A DNA stretch of 64,000 nucleotides from Brachybacterium sp. FME24 (lineage in GTDB: Bacteria; Actinomycetota; Actinomycetes; Actinomycetales; Dermabacteraceae), in NCBI RefSeq assembly GCF_014897705.1, contig NZ_JABUXV010000003.1, forward strand, positions 124,001 to 188,000, written 5' to 3'. Both the position numbers and the translations under genes were made by a program. Below the pieces are notes generated by a model. That model was not told the DNA's origin and did no database searches. It saw nothing but the letters and a program-made list of their open reading frames with translations. This document shows, in pieces, positions 33,129 through 40,118 of this stretch; the first letter of the stretch is position 1; every line of letters begins with the position of its first letter.

Positions 33129-34264
33129 CGTCGACCACGCCGCCCCGGGCAGGCCGGTCCCGGGTGCAGGACCTCGCCGGCGCCGTCCTCGCCGGGGGCG
33201 ACACCGAAGGCCTGCTGGGCCTGCTGGTGCGCTCCGCGCGCACCGACCTCCACGCCCGCACCGCCGTCCTGGTGCTGCCCCTGGCGCCGGGCACCTGGGC
33301 CTACGAGCTGGTCGAGGGCCCGGACGCCGCCGGCCTGCTCGGCGGTCTGGTCGATCCGGGCTCCCCCGCGGGCCGCGCGCTGGAGGACGCCGATGTCGGT
33401 GCCCTCGAGCGGATCGGCGCGCTCCGGGTGGACGGGACGCCGCGGCCTGCGCTGCTGGCCGCGATCGACGCCGCCGAGTTCGGCGCAGGGTTCCTCGCGG
33501 TGCTGCGGGAGTGCTCCGGGGCCCCACCTGCCACGTTCACCGCTGCGGACCGTGAACGGCTCGACGCGCTGGCCGGGCTCATCGCCCTGACCCTGCGCGC
33601 GCCGAGCCTGGGTTCCTCGGGCGAGCTCGAGGACGAGCGCAGCCGCATTGCCCGCGATCTGCATGACCTCGCCATCCAGGAGCTGTTCGCCGTCGGCATG
33701 GAGCTCGAAGGACTCACCGACGCCCTGGCCGCCCCCGGTGAGCCACCATCCAACACCCGTATCCGCAGCTCCGTGGCCGCCTCCGTGCAGGGAGTCGAGA
33801 ATGCCGTCGCGCAGATCCGCCAGATCGTGCAGTCCCTGCGCCGGGAGCGGCTCGAGGCGACGCTCACCGAGCAGCTGCGCCACGAGGTGGGACTCGCCAC
33901 CGCGGGCCTGGGCTTCGTGCCGGCGCTGCGCCTGCCCCCGCATCCCGCCGAGATGGACGCCGAGCTGCCCGCCGAGATCGCCGAGGACGTCGTCGCCGTG
34001 GTGCGGGAGTGCCTGGCCAATGCCGCCCGGCACGCACACGCCAGCGCCGTCGCCGTCTCGGTGAGCGTGTACTCCGAGGGCGTGGACCGCGTGGTCCAGA
34101 TCAACGTCTCCGACAACGGACGCGGGATCGACCCCGCAGTGAGCCGGCGCAGCGGGTTGGCGAACATGTCCAGCCGGGCACGCCGTCACTCGGGATGGGT
34201 CGACGCCCTCTCGCTGGAACCGGGCACGATGGTCTCCTGGCGCGTGACGCTGCCTGCCCGCTGA
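33125..34264 (+). CDS. GAF-type sensor histidine kinase linked to cydABDC
   Basis: A 379-residue soluble kinase. Residues about 15-160 form a GAF-like sensor domain, then HisKA_3 dimerisation with the phospho-acceptor His180 in RIARDLHDLAIQELF, and an HATPase_c domain with N-box VVRECLANAARHAHA and G1-box VSDNGRGID. This is the NarL/DevS class. There is no membrane segment, so the signal is internal, and DevS-like GAF kinases sense redox or oxygen through heme. Its start overlaps cydC, so it is made with the oxidase. The probable partner regulator is the convergent gene ending two bases away. Confidence 0.9.
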   Translation: MTSTTPPRAGRSRVQDLAGAVLAGGDTEGLLGLLVRSARTDLHARTAVLVLPLAPGTWAYELVEGPDAAGLLGGLVDPGSPAGRALEDADVGALERIGALRVDGTPRPALLAAIDAAEFGAGFLAVLRECSGAPPATFTAADRERLDALAGLIALTLRAPSLGSSGELEDERSRIARDLHDLAIQELFAVGMELEGLTDALAAPGEPPSNTRIRSSVAASVQGVENAVAQIRQIVQSLRRERLEATLTEQLRHEVGLATAGLGFVPALRLPPHPAEMDAELPAEIAEDVVAVVRECLANAARHAHASAVAVSVSVYSEGVDRVVQINVSDNGRGIDPAVSRRSGLANMSSRARRHSGWVDALSLEPGTMVSWRVTLPAR

Positions 34265-34265
34265 G

Positions 34266-34889
34266 TCACTTCCAGCCGGCGCGCCGGCGGGCTGCGACCA
34301 GCGCGGCGACCTGGGTGCGGCGCTGCATGCCGAGGGTCTGCAGGATCACGGTGACGCGGTTCTTGACCGTCTTCTCGGCGATGCCGAGCTCCTCGGCGAT
34401 CTCGCGGTTGGAGTGCCCGTCCCCGATGAGGTCGACGATGCGCTGATCGGAGACCGACAGCTGCGGGCCGTCGGCGGCGCGGTCCGCAGGCCAGATCGTC
34501 CTCCCGGCGTGGACGGACCGGATCGCCTCGAGGATCTCCTGGGAACGCGCAGATTTCAGGATCAGCCCGGCAGCGCCCGCCGAGCGCGACTCCCGCAGCG
34601 CGGCGTCGTCGTCGAAGCTGGTCAGCACCAGGATCGCCTGATCGGGCTCCAGCGCGCGGGCCGTCTTCATGACGTCGATGCCGGTGCCGTCGGGCAGCTG
34701 CAGATCCACCACCAGCACATCGGGGCGGATCGCGGGCAGACGCCGCTGCGACTCGGCGACGGAGGATGCCTCGCCGACCACGCTCAGGCCCTCCTGGGCA
34801 TCCAGTGCGGTGACGATCCCGCGACGGACCACCTCATGGTCATCGACCAGCATCACGCGGATCGGGTGGTGCTCCTCGGGAGTGCTCAC
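34266..34889 (-). CDS. NarL/FixJ-family response regulator
   Basis: A 207-residue response regulator. The receiver domain has the acidic pair DD at 16-17, phospho-acceptor Asp62 in [13 protein letters not shown], and the LILKSA lysine loop. A LuxR-type helix-turn-helix covers residues about 140-195 ([19 protein letters not shown]). The GTG at 34889 with AGGAAGG upstream is the better start; an ATG at 34928 is possible. The GTG overlaps the TGA of a truncated mutM-like reading frame, so it was once the second gene after a mutM. It probably pairs with the convergent histidine kinase. Confidence 0.9.
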   Translation of the reverse strand: MSTPEEHHPIRVMLVDDHEVVRRGIVTALDAQEGLSVVGEASSVAESQRRLPAIRPDVLVVDLQLPDGTGIDVMKTARALEPDQAILVLTSFDDDAALRESRSAGAAGLILKSARSQEILEAIRSVHAGRTIWPADRAADGPQLSVSDQRIVDLIGDGHSNREIAEELGIAEKTVKNRVTVILQTLGMQRRTQVAALVAARRRAGWK

Positions 34890-35053
34890 GCGACGTCCTT
34901 CCTCGGAGGGGCGATAGGGCGCTGGCATCGGGGGCAGTAATGACTGCTCCGCGCCTGGTGGACAGCTCGCCGCAACACCTTACCGCAACGCGGACAGGGC
35001 TCTCCGTCCTTGCCGTGGACCGAGAGGCCGCGGGCGAAGTAGCCCGACTCGCC
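34886..35053 (-). pseudogene. Truncated second mutM 3' end (zinc-finger fragment)
   Basis: Read on the minus strand this encodes [14 protein letters not shown], then the full zinc finger C-P-R-C with 16 residues and C-P-R-C, ending PPRKDVA and TGA. It matches the C-terminus of the complete mutM at 37780 (there SGYFARSLS...C-P-R-C...C-P-S-C) but is clearly not identical; GCGGGCGAAGTAGCC is a 15-base stretch shared by the two. There is no start codon and an in-frame TGA lies two codons upstream, so it is a remnant. Similarity may continue in another frame to about 35086. Confidence 0.85.
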
Positions 35054-35195
35054 ATGTCAATCATGTTCACATATCACCATTCGAATCGTCAGCCGAATGG
35101 CTATTCAAAGAGGGTTGCATCTCAGCGTAGTCCAGCTGGTCCAGCCGGACGTGAGGTGAGACCAGGGTAGCGACCAGCGACCCTCTGCCCGTCCG

Positions 35196-35393
35196 TCACA
35201 GGATCACCCCGACGACACCGCCGGCGATAACCAGGGCAAGCACGCCGAGCGTGATGGCGACGAAGCCCTTATTGGCCAGCCTCGCGAGATGGCTAGTCAT
35301 CATCGTCAGCCTGATCACCGGGAACAGGACCAGGAGGACACATCCACCGGTGAGGAGGGTGGTGGCGGTCAGACCCGGAAGCAGGTACGCCAA
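35196..35393 (-). CDS. Small membrane protein, DUF1634-like, probably truncated
   Basis: A 65-residue hydrophobic protein with two helices (about residues 6-30 and 44-65). The loop pattern LLVLFPVIRL followed by a short basic stretch and FVAITLGVLALVIAG resembles the last two helices of DUF1634 membrane proteins, which normally have three. The only start in frame is a TTG at 35393, and in-frame coding sense continues upstream to a stop near 35450, so the gene has probably lost its 5' end. No ribosome binding site is clear. Function unknown. Confidence 0.45.
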   Translation of the reverse strand: MAYLLPGLTATTLLTGGCVLLVLFPVIRLTMMTSHLARLANKGFVAITLGVLALVIAGGVVGVIL

Positions 35394-35578
35394 GATTGCC
35401 CCGGCGACGTGCAGGGCTGGGACCGGCTCGCCCCGTCCTCAATCGCGAACTGCATGCAGGGCTTCGACCGCCCTCGGTCGATCACCGGCGGATGGACAAT
35501 CAGGGAGGGGACCTATATCTCGCGGGCCCACGACGACACGGACATCTCGGTCTTCGCACCTAATGCCCAAGACGCAAG

Positions 35579-35607
35579 TTGCTGAACGGTAACCGAGGGC
35601 ATATCGT
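35579..35607 (+). promoter_or_regulatory. Promoter of the phospholipase A2 operon
   Basis: TTGCTG (35579-35584) and TATCGT (35602-35607) are spaced by 17 bases. Transcription would begin near 35614, just before the candidate start codons at 35626 and 35644. It is the only convincing promoter in the island. Confidence 0.5.
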
Positions 35608-35643
35608 GTGAACCAGGACACTCGCATGCACAAGGGGATGCAC

Positions 35644-36240
35644 ATGAGGCACAGATCCATCGCTCGGCACAGTCGCCTGGTGATCGCTCTCGCCACCGGG
35701 GCGATCTTGCTCGCGCCGATCGCCACCGCATCCGCGGAAGGCACAGAGGCCCAGGTCGATGTCACGACGATAGGAGCATCGGATTCATCGGGGGACTTCT
35801 CGGCGGCGCTCGATCAGTACCTGACGGGTCCCGTCAGTGACTCCAGCGTGCCGAGCTTTGATCGCGATCGGGCACTTGCCGATGGCGCATCCGACGAACT
35901 GGTCCAGGCTGGCGATATCTACAACCAGATGGCATCCGCGTATGCATCGGAAAGCGCGAGCGACAGCACAGACGGCATGACCACGATGAAGCTGTCTCTG
36001 CCGGTTTGGGGAAACTGGTGCGGGCCAGGGTACGGGGGCGGATCCGCCGTGGACCTCCTCGACAGAGCGTGCCGCACCCACGACAAGTGCTATGCCAGCA
36101 ACGGGTACTTCAACTGCAGCTGCGACCGAAGCCTGATCTCAGCGATAAAGCGCGACTACAACCGAATGCACACGACAGAGAAGATCGCCTCCACCGCCGT
36201 AAAGGCATACTTCTCTGCACAAATCAAGGTGAAGTGCTGA
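35644..36240 (+). CDS. Secreted prokaryotic phospholipase A2
   Basis: A 198-residue secreted enzyme. A basic n-region and hydrophobic core (residues 1-30) end in a signal-peptidase site after ASA. Residues about 122-198 are a prokaryotic phospholipase A2 domain: calcium loop WCGPGYGGG (Cys126), the active-site helix D-x-x-C-R-x-H-D-K-C-Y with catalytic His146 and Asp147, and a second cysteine/aspartate motif CSCDR (Asp161). This is the same core as Streptomyces violaceoruber PLA2. The 90 residues between signal and domain are acidic and may be a propeptide. The start at 35644 has AAGGGG upstream; 35626 is possible. The product should hydrolyse the sn-2 bond of phospholipids outside the cell. 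Confidence 0.88.
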   Translation: MRHRSIARHSRLVIALATGAILLAPIATASAEGTEAQVDVTTIGASDSSGDFSAALDQYLTGPVSDSSVPSFDRDRALADGASDELVQAGDIYNQMASAYASESASDSTDGMTTMKLSLPVWGNWCGPGYGGGSAVDLLDRACRTHDKCYASNGYFNCSCDRSLISAIKRDYNRMHTTEKIASTAVKAYFSAQIKVKC

Positions 36241-36244
36241 GCCG

Positions 36245-36508
36245 ATGTCCACCGAAGCAGTCCATTCAAAGCCGCCGCTTTCAGGCACGACGATCAATCT
36301 ACTGATCTTCGTTGCGTCGCTCATAATATGCGTGATCGCGCCACTCATGAACAGCGGGGTCTACTTAATTGTGCCATTACTGGGAGTAGCTTCCTTAATT
36401 GTGTCGTTCACGAAGCGCTCTTGGTGGACTATTCCGCTCGGCATAGTAGAGATTATCTCCCCAGGCATTCTGTACTTTATCGTTGACTACATCCTGTGGC
36501 ACTCATGA
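36245..36508 (+). CDS. Three-helix membrane protein in the PLA2 operon
   Basis: I do not recognise this 87-residue protein. It has three hydrophobic segments (about residues 16-35, 38-55 and 62-83) joined by very short loops; the central loop FTKRSWW is basic. It starts four bases after the phospholipase stop, so it is cotranscribed. Codon use is A/T-rich compared with the chromosome (many ATT, TTA and TTT), a sign of transfer. Its place between two secreted proteins makes it a candidate for self-protection or export of the phospholipase, but nothing in the sequence proves that. Confidence 0.7.
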   Translation: MSTEAVHSKPPLSGTTINLLIFVASLIICVIAPLMNSGVYLIVPLLGVASLIVSFTKRSWWTIPLGIVEIISPGILYFIVDYILWHS

Positions 36509-36545
36509 GCTGCACCAACAGGGAACATAACAAGGGGTTCGCACC

Positions 36546-36968
36546 ATGAGCACCAGACGCATTATGTCGACATCCGTTGCCGCGATTGCACTTAGTGTCG
36601 GCATCTTTGCAGGATCGTCAGCAGCATGGGCGAACGAGGAGCCCGCTCCAAGCGAAGGCGCAGAAGACGCCGTTATTGCTCCTATGAAAAAGACTGATAT
36701 TGATCCACGCGTCATCAAGACTGTCTCGTCAAAAGGATGCACCGCAAAGATTATCGAGTTTAAGGCGCGCAATTCGGCAGGTGGTGGATTGACCACTTAT
36801 CACCGGTCGACGATCTCGTGCGGGAAGATCTCCGGTGGAACGGAAGCGCGAGCTCATCTCGATTGCATCGCTTCCTTTGACCGGTACACGAGTTGGGCAC
36901 GATCCGGGGAGACCTGGGAGTCCGGTGCGTGCAAGAAGTCCAGAGGCGTGAGCATCCAGGTCAGATGA
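36546..36968 (+). CDS. Secreted four-cysteine protein in the PLA2 operon
   Basis: A 140-residue exported protein of unknown function. A typical signal peptide (residues 1-29) ends at AWA. The mature part starts with an acidic, flexible 30 residues and then a compact domain with four cysteines (65, 92, 107, 129), enough for two disulfides, and an YTSWARSG-x-x-W segment. A good AAGGGG ribosome binding site precedes the ATG. It lies 37 bases after the membrane-protein gene. Possible roles include a PLA2 partner, inhibitor or an independent secreted toxin; these are guesses. Confidence 0.7.
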   Translation: MSTRRIMSTSVAAIALSVGIFAGSSAAWANEEPAPSEGAEDAVIAPMKKTDIDPRVIKTVSSKGCTAKIIEFKARNSAGGGLTTYHRSTISCGKISGGTEARAHLDCIASFDRYTSWARSGETWESGACKKSRGVSIQVR

Positions 36969-37065
36969 TCTGCGACTGCGCAGTAGGCACACGCTTAGTC
37001 GCCTGCAGGGCCTCCCGGACGGCCCAAGCACGCAGGAAAGCCAAGGCAGCGGACCCGAGCGGCTC

Positions 37066-37225
37066 TCAGCAGTCCATAGTGTCGATCACGTCTTGGCGGT
37101 ACTCGTCGAGGTCGAAGACGACCTGATCCCCAATACTCGTCGCCGATTAAGAATGCATCGTTCTCTTCGTCATCGATCTTGGTGCGCGCTGCGATCCGTT
37201 CAAACACCCTAGCGGTGTCCGCCAT
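37066..37225 (-). pseudogene. Frameshifted small gene (unknown)
   Basis: Starting at 37225 the frame reads MADTARVFERIAARTKIDDE and on to FLIGDE, then turns to arginine-rich nonsense. Shifting by one base near 37140 restores a protein-like acidic continuation, IGDQVVFDLDEYRQDVIDTM, and a TGA at 37066. One extra base in a 52-codon gene explains it. The product would be a small acidic protein, of antitoxin-like size, but I do not recognise the family. Confidence 0.4.
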
Positions 37226-37444
37226 GAGTTCTTCTCAACCGACGCTGCAGAGTGGACATCTCCTGTGTCAAGGACGGATTCCGTCGGATCTTGATGCCCG
37301 CCGACACGGCCCCACCAGAGGATTCACCCGCAGATCGCTGAGGAGGGCTACCGCGCGCTACTCAAAAGCGCCTTTGGCCTGAAGACAACATGCTTCGGAA
37401 CCTACAGCTCCACACGCCGGGAAGACACTGTCTCTGGACAGCGA

Positions 37445-37519
37445 CTACGTCTCGCTGCGGATCTTCGTGATGCGCAGGTGGGCGGCAATAGCCTCAGTAG
37501 ACAGCCAGGGCCCAGCCAT
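37445..37519 (-). pseudogene. Remnant of an excisionase-type helix-turn-helix protein
   Basis: A 24-codon frame, MAGPWLSTEAIAAHLRIT and then KIRSET, resembles the start of small plasmid or phage excisionases, which open W-L-S-x-E-E-I-A-x-H-L-x-V and continue with a recognition helix. Here the recognition helix is broken by an early stop. It fits the idea that the island descends from an integrative element, but the match is short. Confidence 0.3.
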
Positions 37520-37646
37520 ATCGCCGCACCTTCTGGGTCCGGTGCGCGCCCCGCACACCACGAACTTTCTCACAACGGTGAAACCGCCCCGGTGCCCACG
37601 GCGTGCTGGTCGACCCGGTCATAACCGGTGCGGGCCGGCGGGACGC

Positions 37647-37730
37647 GCTTCGAACCGCTGTACGTCAATGTCGCTGAATCTAGGAAGTGAGCTTTTCACC
37701 GCTATGCATTCACGTACACCTTGTCGAAGC
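37647..37730. repeat. Inverted pair of mutM-like site sequences at the island edge
   Basis: GCTTCGA-N5-TGTACGT-N-AATG occurs on the plus strand at 37647-37670 and again, inverted, at 37707-37730. The same pattern is found inside intact mutM at 37929-37952 (minus strand), where it encodes the FDALYVN segment. The three copies share 18 fixed bases. A weaker relative is at 35063-35086 on the other edge of the island. Together they look like attachment or target sites for an element that inserts in mutM. Confidence 0.5.
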
Positions 37731-37779
37731 CTCACCTCCGCGACATTGCCGCCGCGGCGAGTCCCGAGCGCGCACAGAT

Positions 37780-38712
37780 TCAGCGTTTCCGCTGGCAGGA
37801 CGGGCAGAAGTGGCTCGATCGGTTCTGGTGCAGCACGCGCCGGATCGGCGTCCCGCACCGCGGGCAGGGCTCCCCCTCGCGACCGTAGGCACTGAGCGAG
37901 CGGGCGAAGTAGCCGCTGCGGCCGTCCACATTCACGTACAGGGCATCGAAGCTCGTGCCGCCTTGGGCCAGTGCCCGCTCCATGACCTCCCGCGCCGCGC
38001 GCAGGATCATCAGGGCGCGGCGCTGGCTGAGGGCGGTACCGGAGGTGTCGAAGCGGGTGCGGGCCGCCCACAGTGCCTCATCGGCGTAGATGTTCCCGAT
38101 GCCGCTGACTACGTTCTGGGACAGCAACAGGGACTTCACCCCGGCGCGGCGAGTGCGCAGGGTGCGGGCGATCGTCGGGAGGTCCGCTGCGGGGTCCAGG
38201 AGGTCGCGGGCGATGCCGGCGGCGTCGTGCGGGAGCAGCGCGTCCGGGCTGCCGATCCCCGCCAAGGCGCCGTCCGTGACGGGTTCCAACGGGCTGGTCC
38301 AGAGCCCGCCGAAGAGCCGCTGGTCGATGAGGTCGATCGCGGCGCCGTTGTCGAGGTGGAGGGTCAGGCGGCGGTGGCGCAGGGGATCCGACGCCGGGCC
38401 CTGCGAGGGTGCGGGCTCGTGGATCGGCCCCGGTACGCGTACGCGCAGCTGGCCGCTCATGCCGAGGTGGCCCATCAGGGCCTCCCCGGTGTCTGCGCCG
38501 CCCTCGTCGGCCAGACGCCACCACAGGAACTTGCCGCGGCGCACCACGGCGCTCAGCCGGGTCCCGAGCAGGGCGCCGCGCAGGCGGTCCGCTCCCCCGC
38601 TCTGACGGCGGATGATCCGGGCATCGAGCACCTCGACGGCCTCCACCGTGCGGCCGACGGTGCGGGGCGCGAGGCCTCGCCGCACGACCTCGACCTCCGG
38701 CAGCTCGGGCAC
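37780..38712 (-). CDS. mutM: Formamidopyrimidine-DNA glycosylase MutM/Fpg
   Basis: A 310-residue glycosylase/AP lyase that removes 8-oxoguanine and formamidopyrimidines. The N-terminus MPELPEVEVV carries the catalytic Pro2 and Glu3, Lys61 lies in RRGKFLWW, the helix-two-turn-helix is near NIYADEALW, and a C4 zinc finger ends the protein. It follows rnc by three bases. Length is slightly longer than usual because of insertions near residues 75-120. Its 3' end coincides with the island border, and a second mutM tail is found 2.7 kb away, so the present C-terminus may have been replaced by recombination. Confidence 0.95.
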   Translation of the reverse strand: MPELPEVEVVRRGLAPRTVGRTVEAVEVLDARIIRRQSGGADRLRGALLGTRLSAVVRRGKFLWWRLADEGGADTGEALMGHLGMSGQLRVRVPGPIHEPAPSQGPASDPLRHRRLTLHLDNGAAIDLIDQRLFGGLWTSPLEPVTDGALAGIGSPDALLPHDAAGIARDLLDPAADLPTIARTLRTRRAGVKSLLLSQNVVSGIGNIYADEALWAARTRFDTSGTALSQRRALMILRAAREVMERALAQGGTSFDALYVNVDGRSGYFARSLSAYGREGEPCPRCGTPIRRVLHQNRSSHFCPSCQRKR

Positions 38713-38715
38713 GAC

Positions 38716-39468
38716 TCAGCCCCGAGGGATGAGCGTCTCGCCGCGCTCGGCGAGGACGGTGCGCACCGCGCTCTGGGCCGCGGCGAGCTCGGCATCCTTC
38801 TTCGAGGCACCCTCTCCGCTCGCGGTGACCACGCCTTCGACGCTCACGGTCGCGGTGAAGACCTTCTGGTGCTCGAGCCCGTCCTCGGAGATCTGGTACG
38901 CGGGGCTCAGCCCGGAGGCGGCCGCGATCTCCTGCAGGCGGGACTTGAAGTCGTAACTGGACTCGAGGAACTCGTCGGAATCCAGCAGGGGCCGCATCAG
39001 GTCGAGCACGAACCGACGCGAGACGCTCTGCCCGAGCGCGAGGTGCACGGCGCCGATGACGGCCTCCGTGGTGTCGGCGAGGATGGAGGCCTTGGCACGG
39101 CCGCCGGTGAGGTCCTCGCCCCGGCCGAGCTTCACGTACGCACCCAGGTCCACCTTGGAGGCGATCACGGCGAGCGCACGGGTGCTCACGGTCGCCGCGC
39201 GGCGCCGGGCCAGGTCACCTTCGGGCAGCGTGGGGTGGGTGGCGTAGAGCTGCTCGGTCACGGCGAGCTGCAGCACGGCGTCACCGAGGAACTCCAGGCG
39301 CTCGTTGTGGGGGATCTCGTCGTGCTCGTAGGAGTACGAGCGATGGGTCAGGGCGAGATCGAGCAGCTCGGAGGCCTGCAGATCGGCCGCCTGCGCAGCG
39401 TCCAGCGGGAGCCCGTCGAGGAGCTTCTGCGGGTCGGCGGCCTCGGTCGAACGGCGCCTGCGCGCCAT
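38716..39468 (-). CDS. rnc: Ribonuclease III
   Basis: A 250-residue double-strand-specific endonuclease that processes rRNA precursors. The signature HNERLEFLGDAVLQLAV (about residues 54-70) contains the metal-binding acids, DTTEAVIGAV is the second acidic site, and a double-stranded RNA-binding domain occupies the last 75 residues (ending GASKKDAELAAAQSAV). The ATG overlaps the DUF177 stop by one base. Usually rpmF separates these two genes; it is not here. Confidence 0.96.
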   Translation of the reverse strand: MARRRRSTEAADPQKLLDGLPLDAAQAADLQASELLDLALTHRSYSYEHDEIPHNERLEFLGDAVLQLAVTEQLYATHPTLPEGDLARRRAATVSTRALAVIASKVDLGAYVKLGRGEDLTGGRAKASILADTTEAVIGAVHLALGQSVSRRFVLDLMRPLLDSDEFLESSYDFKSRLQEIAAASGLSPAYQISEDGLEHQKVFTATVSVEGVVTASGEGASKKDAELAAAQSAVRTVLAERGETLIPRG

Positions 39469-40061
39469 CAGCGGTCCTCGCTCTTGCTCTCGGGTCCGCC
39501 CTCGGATCCGTCCTCCTCGAACAGACCCTGCAGAGCGGCGAAGCGGTCGTCGAGGACCTCGTGGTGGTGCTCGGGATCGTCCTCCATGCGGAAGCCGCAC
39601 TGGGCGCACAGCCCCGGGCAGTCCTCGCGGCACAGGGGGCGCTCGTCGGCCTCCATGGCGAGTGCGTCGCGCACCAGCGGGCCGAGGTTGACGTCGTCGC
39701 CCTCGAGCATCACGGTGTCCTCGCGCTCGTCGGCCTTGACCTTCTCGGGGTACATGAACAGCTCGTCGAGGCGGGCGGTGACGTCCTGCTCGAGCGGGTC
39801 GAGGCAGCGGGAGCACTCGCCCTCGAGGTGGGCGGTCACGGTGCCGTGCACGTAGACGCCCTCGACGACCGATTCGAGTTCGGCCTGCACGACGAGGTCC
39901 TGACCCTCGGGGGCCTGCATCGCGGCGCCGCCGACCTCGCGGGCGGTGGCGGCGATGGTGCGCTCGACATGACGATGCGAGCCGGTGCGGCCGACGAGGT
40001 CGACCGCCTCGAAGAGCAGGTCCTTGTCGAGCGGCGAGACGGAAGCGGTGTCGGAAGACAT
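39468..40061 (-). CDS. DUF177 (YceD) family protein
   Basis: A 197-residue YceD/DUF177 protein, linked to 23S rRNA and ribosomal protein synthesis in bacteria and plastids. The middle has the family pattern GECSRCLDPLEQDVTARLDELFMYPE with a C-x-x-C, and the end CREDCPGLCAQCGF supplies further paired cysteines, suggesting metal binding. It heads the run to rnc and mutM, but the usual next gene rpmF (bL32) is absent. The start at 40061 is the first ATG in a coherent frame. Confidence 0.88.
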   Translation of the reverse strand: MSSDTASVSPLDKDLLFEAVDLVGRTGSHRHVERTIAATAREVGGAAMQAPEGQDLVVQAELESVVEGVYVHGTVTAHLEGECSRCLDPLEQDVTARLDELFMYPEKVKADEREDTVMLEGDDVNLGPLVRDALAMEADERPLCREDCPGLCAQCGFRMEDDPEHHHEVLDDRFAALQGLFEEDGSEGGPESKSEDR

Positions 40062-40118
40062 GGCGTGGCGGTCCTGTTCGGGTCGACGGATGTGATGCGC
40101 GGTGGCCTGGGGGACCAC

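Larger units (their letters stand above)
35054..37779. mobile_element. A+T-richer genomic island inserted at the 3' end of mutM
   Basis: About 2.7 kb between the leftover mutM tail (34886-35053) and the end of intact mutM (37780). Its base composition is visibly lower in GC than the flanks, especially 36240-36970. It contains a three-gene secreted phospholipase operon, a small DUF1634-like remnant, and decayed reading frames including an excisionase-like helix-turn-helix. Copies of a mutM-like site lie near both borders. No integrase or transposase remains, so the element can no longer move by itself. The insertion is inferred from the duplicated mutM end. Confidence 0.65.
36969..37779. other. 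Degenerate region without intact genes
   Basis: No convincing intact gene is visible in these 811 bases. The content is a frameshifted 52-codon frame (37066-37225), an excisionase-like helix-turn-helix remnant (37445-37519), a plus-strand stretch around 37630-37690 translating as GGTRFEPLYVNV that resembles mutM, and an inverted repeat related to mutM (37647-37730). Stop codons are spread over all frames. It looks like the decayed end of a mobile element. Confidence 0.6.

Noticed and set aside
35439..35765. Open frames on both strands just before the PLA2 gene (for example a plus-strand frame ending GGWTIREGTYISRAHDDTD)
   Set aside because: No start codon with a ribosome binding site, no recognisable domain, and the minus-strand frame runs through the PLA2 promoter and signal peptide. 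The plus-strand piece may be a gene remnant but I cannot support it.
35054..37779. Calling the island a prophage, integrative conjugative element or insertion sequence
   Set aside because: There is no integrase, transposase, structural phage gene or conjugation gene, and no clean terminal inverted repeats with target duplication. Only the mutM duplication and composition support insertion.
37619..38071. A 150-codon minus-strand frame through the mutM end
   Set aside because: It is out of phase with mutM, which has all catalytic residues and the zinc finger in the correct frame.
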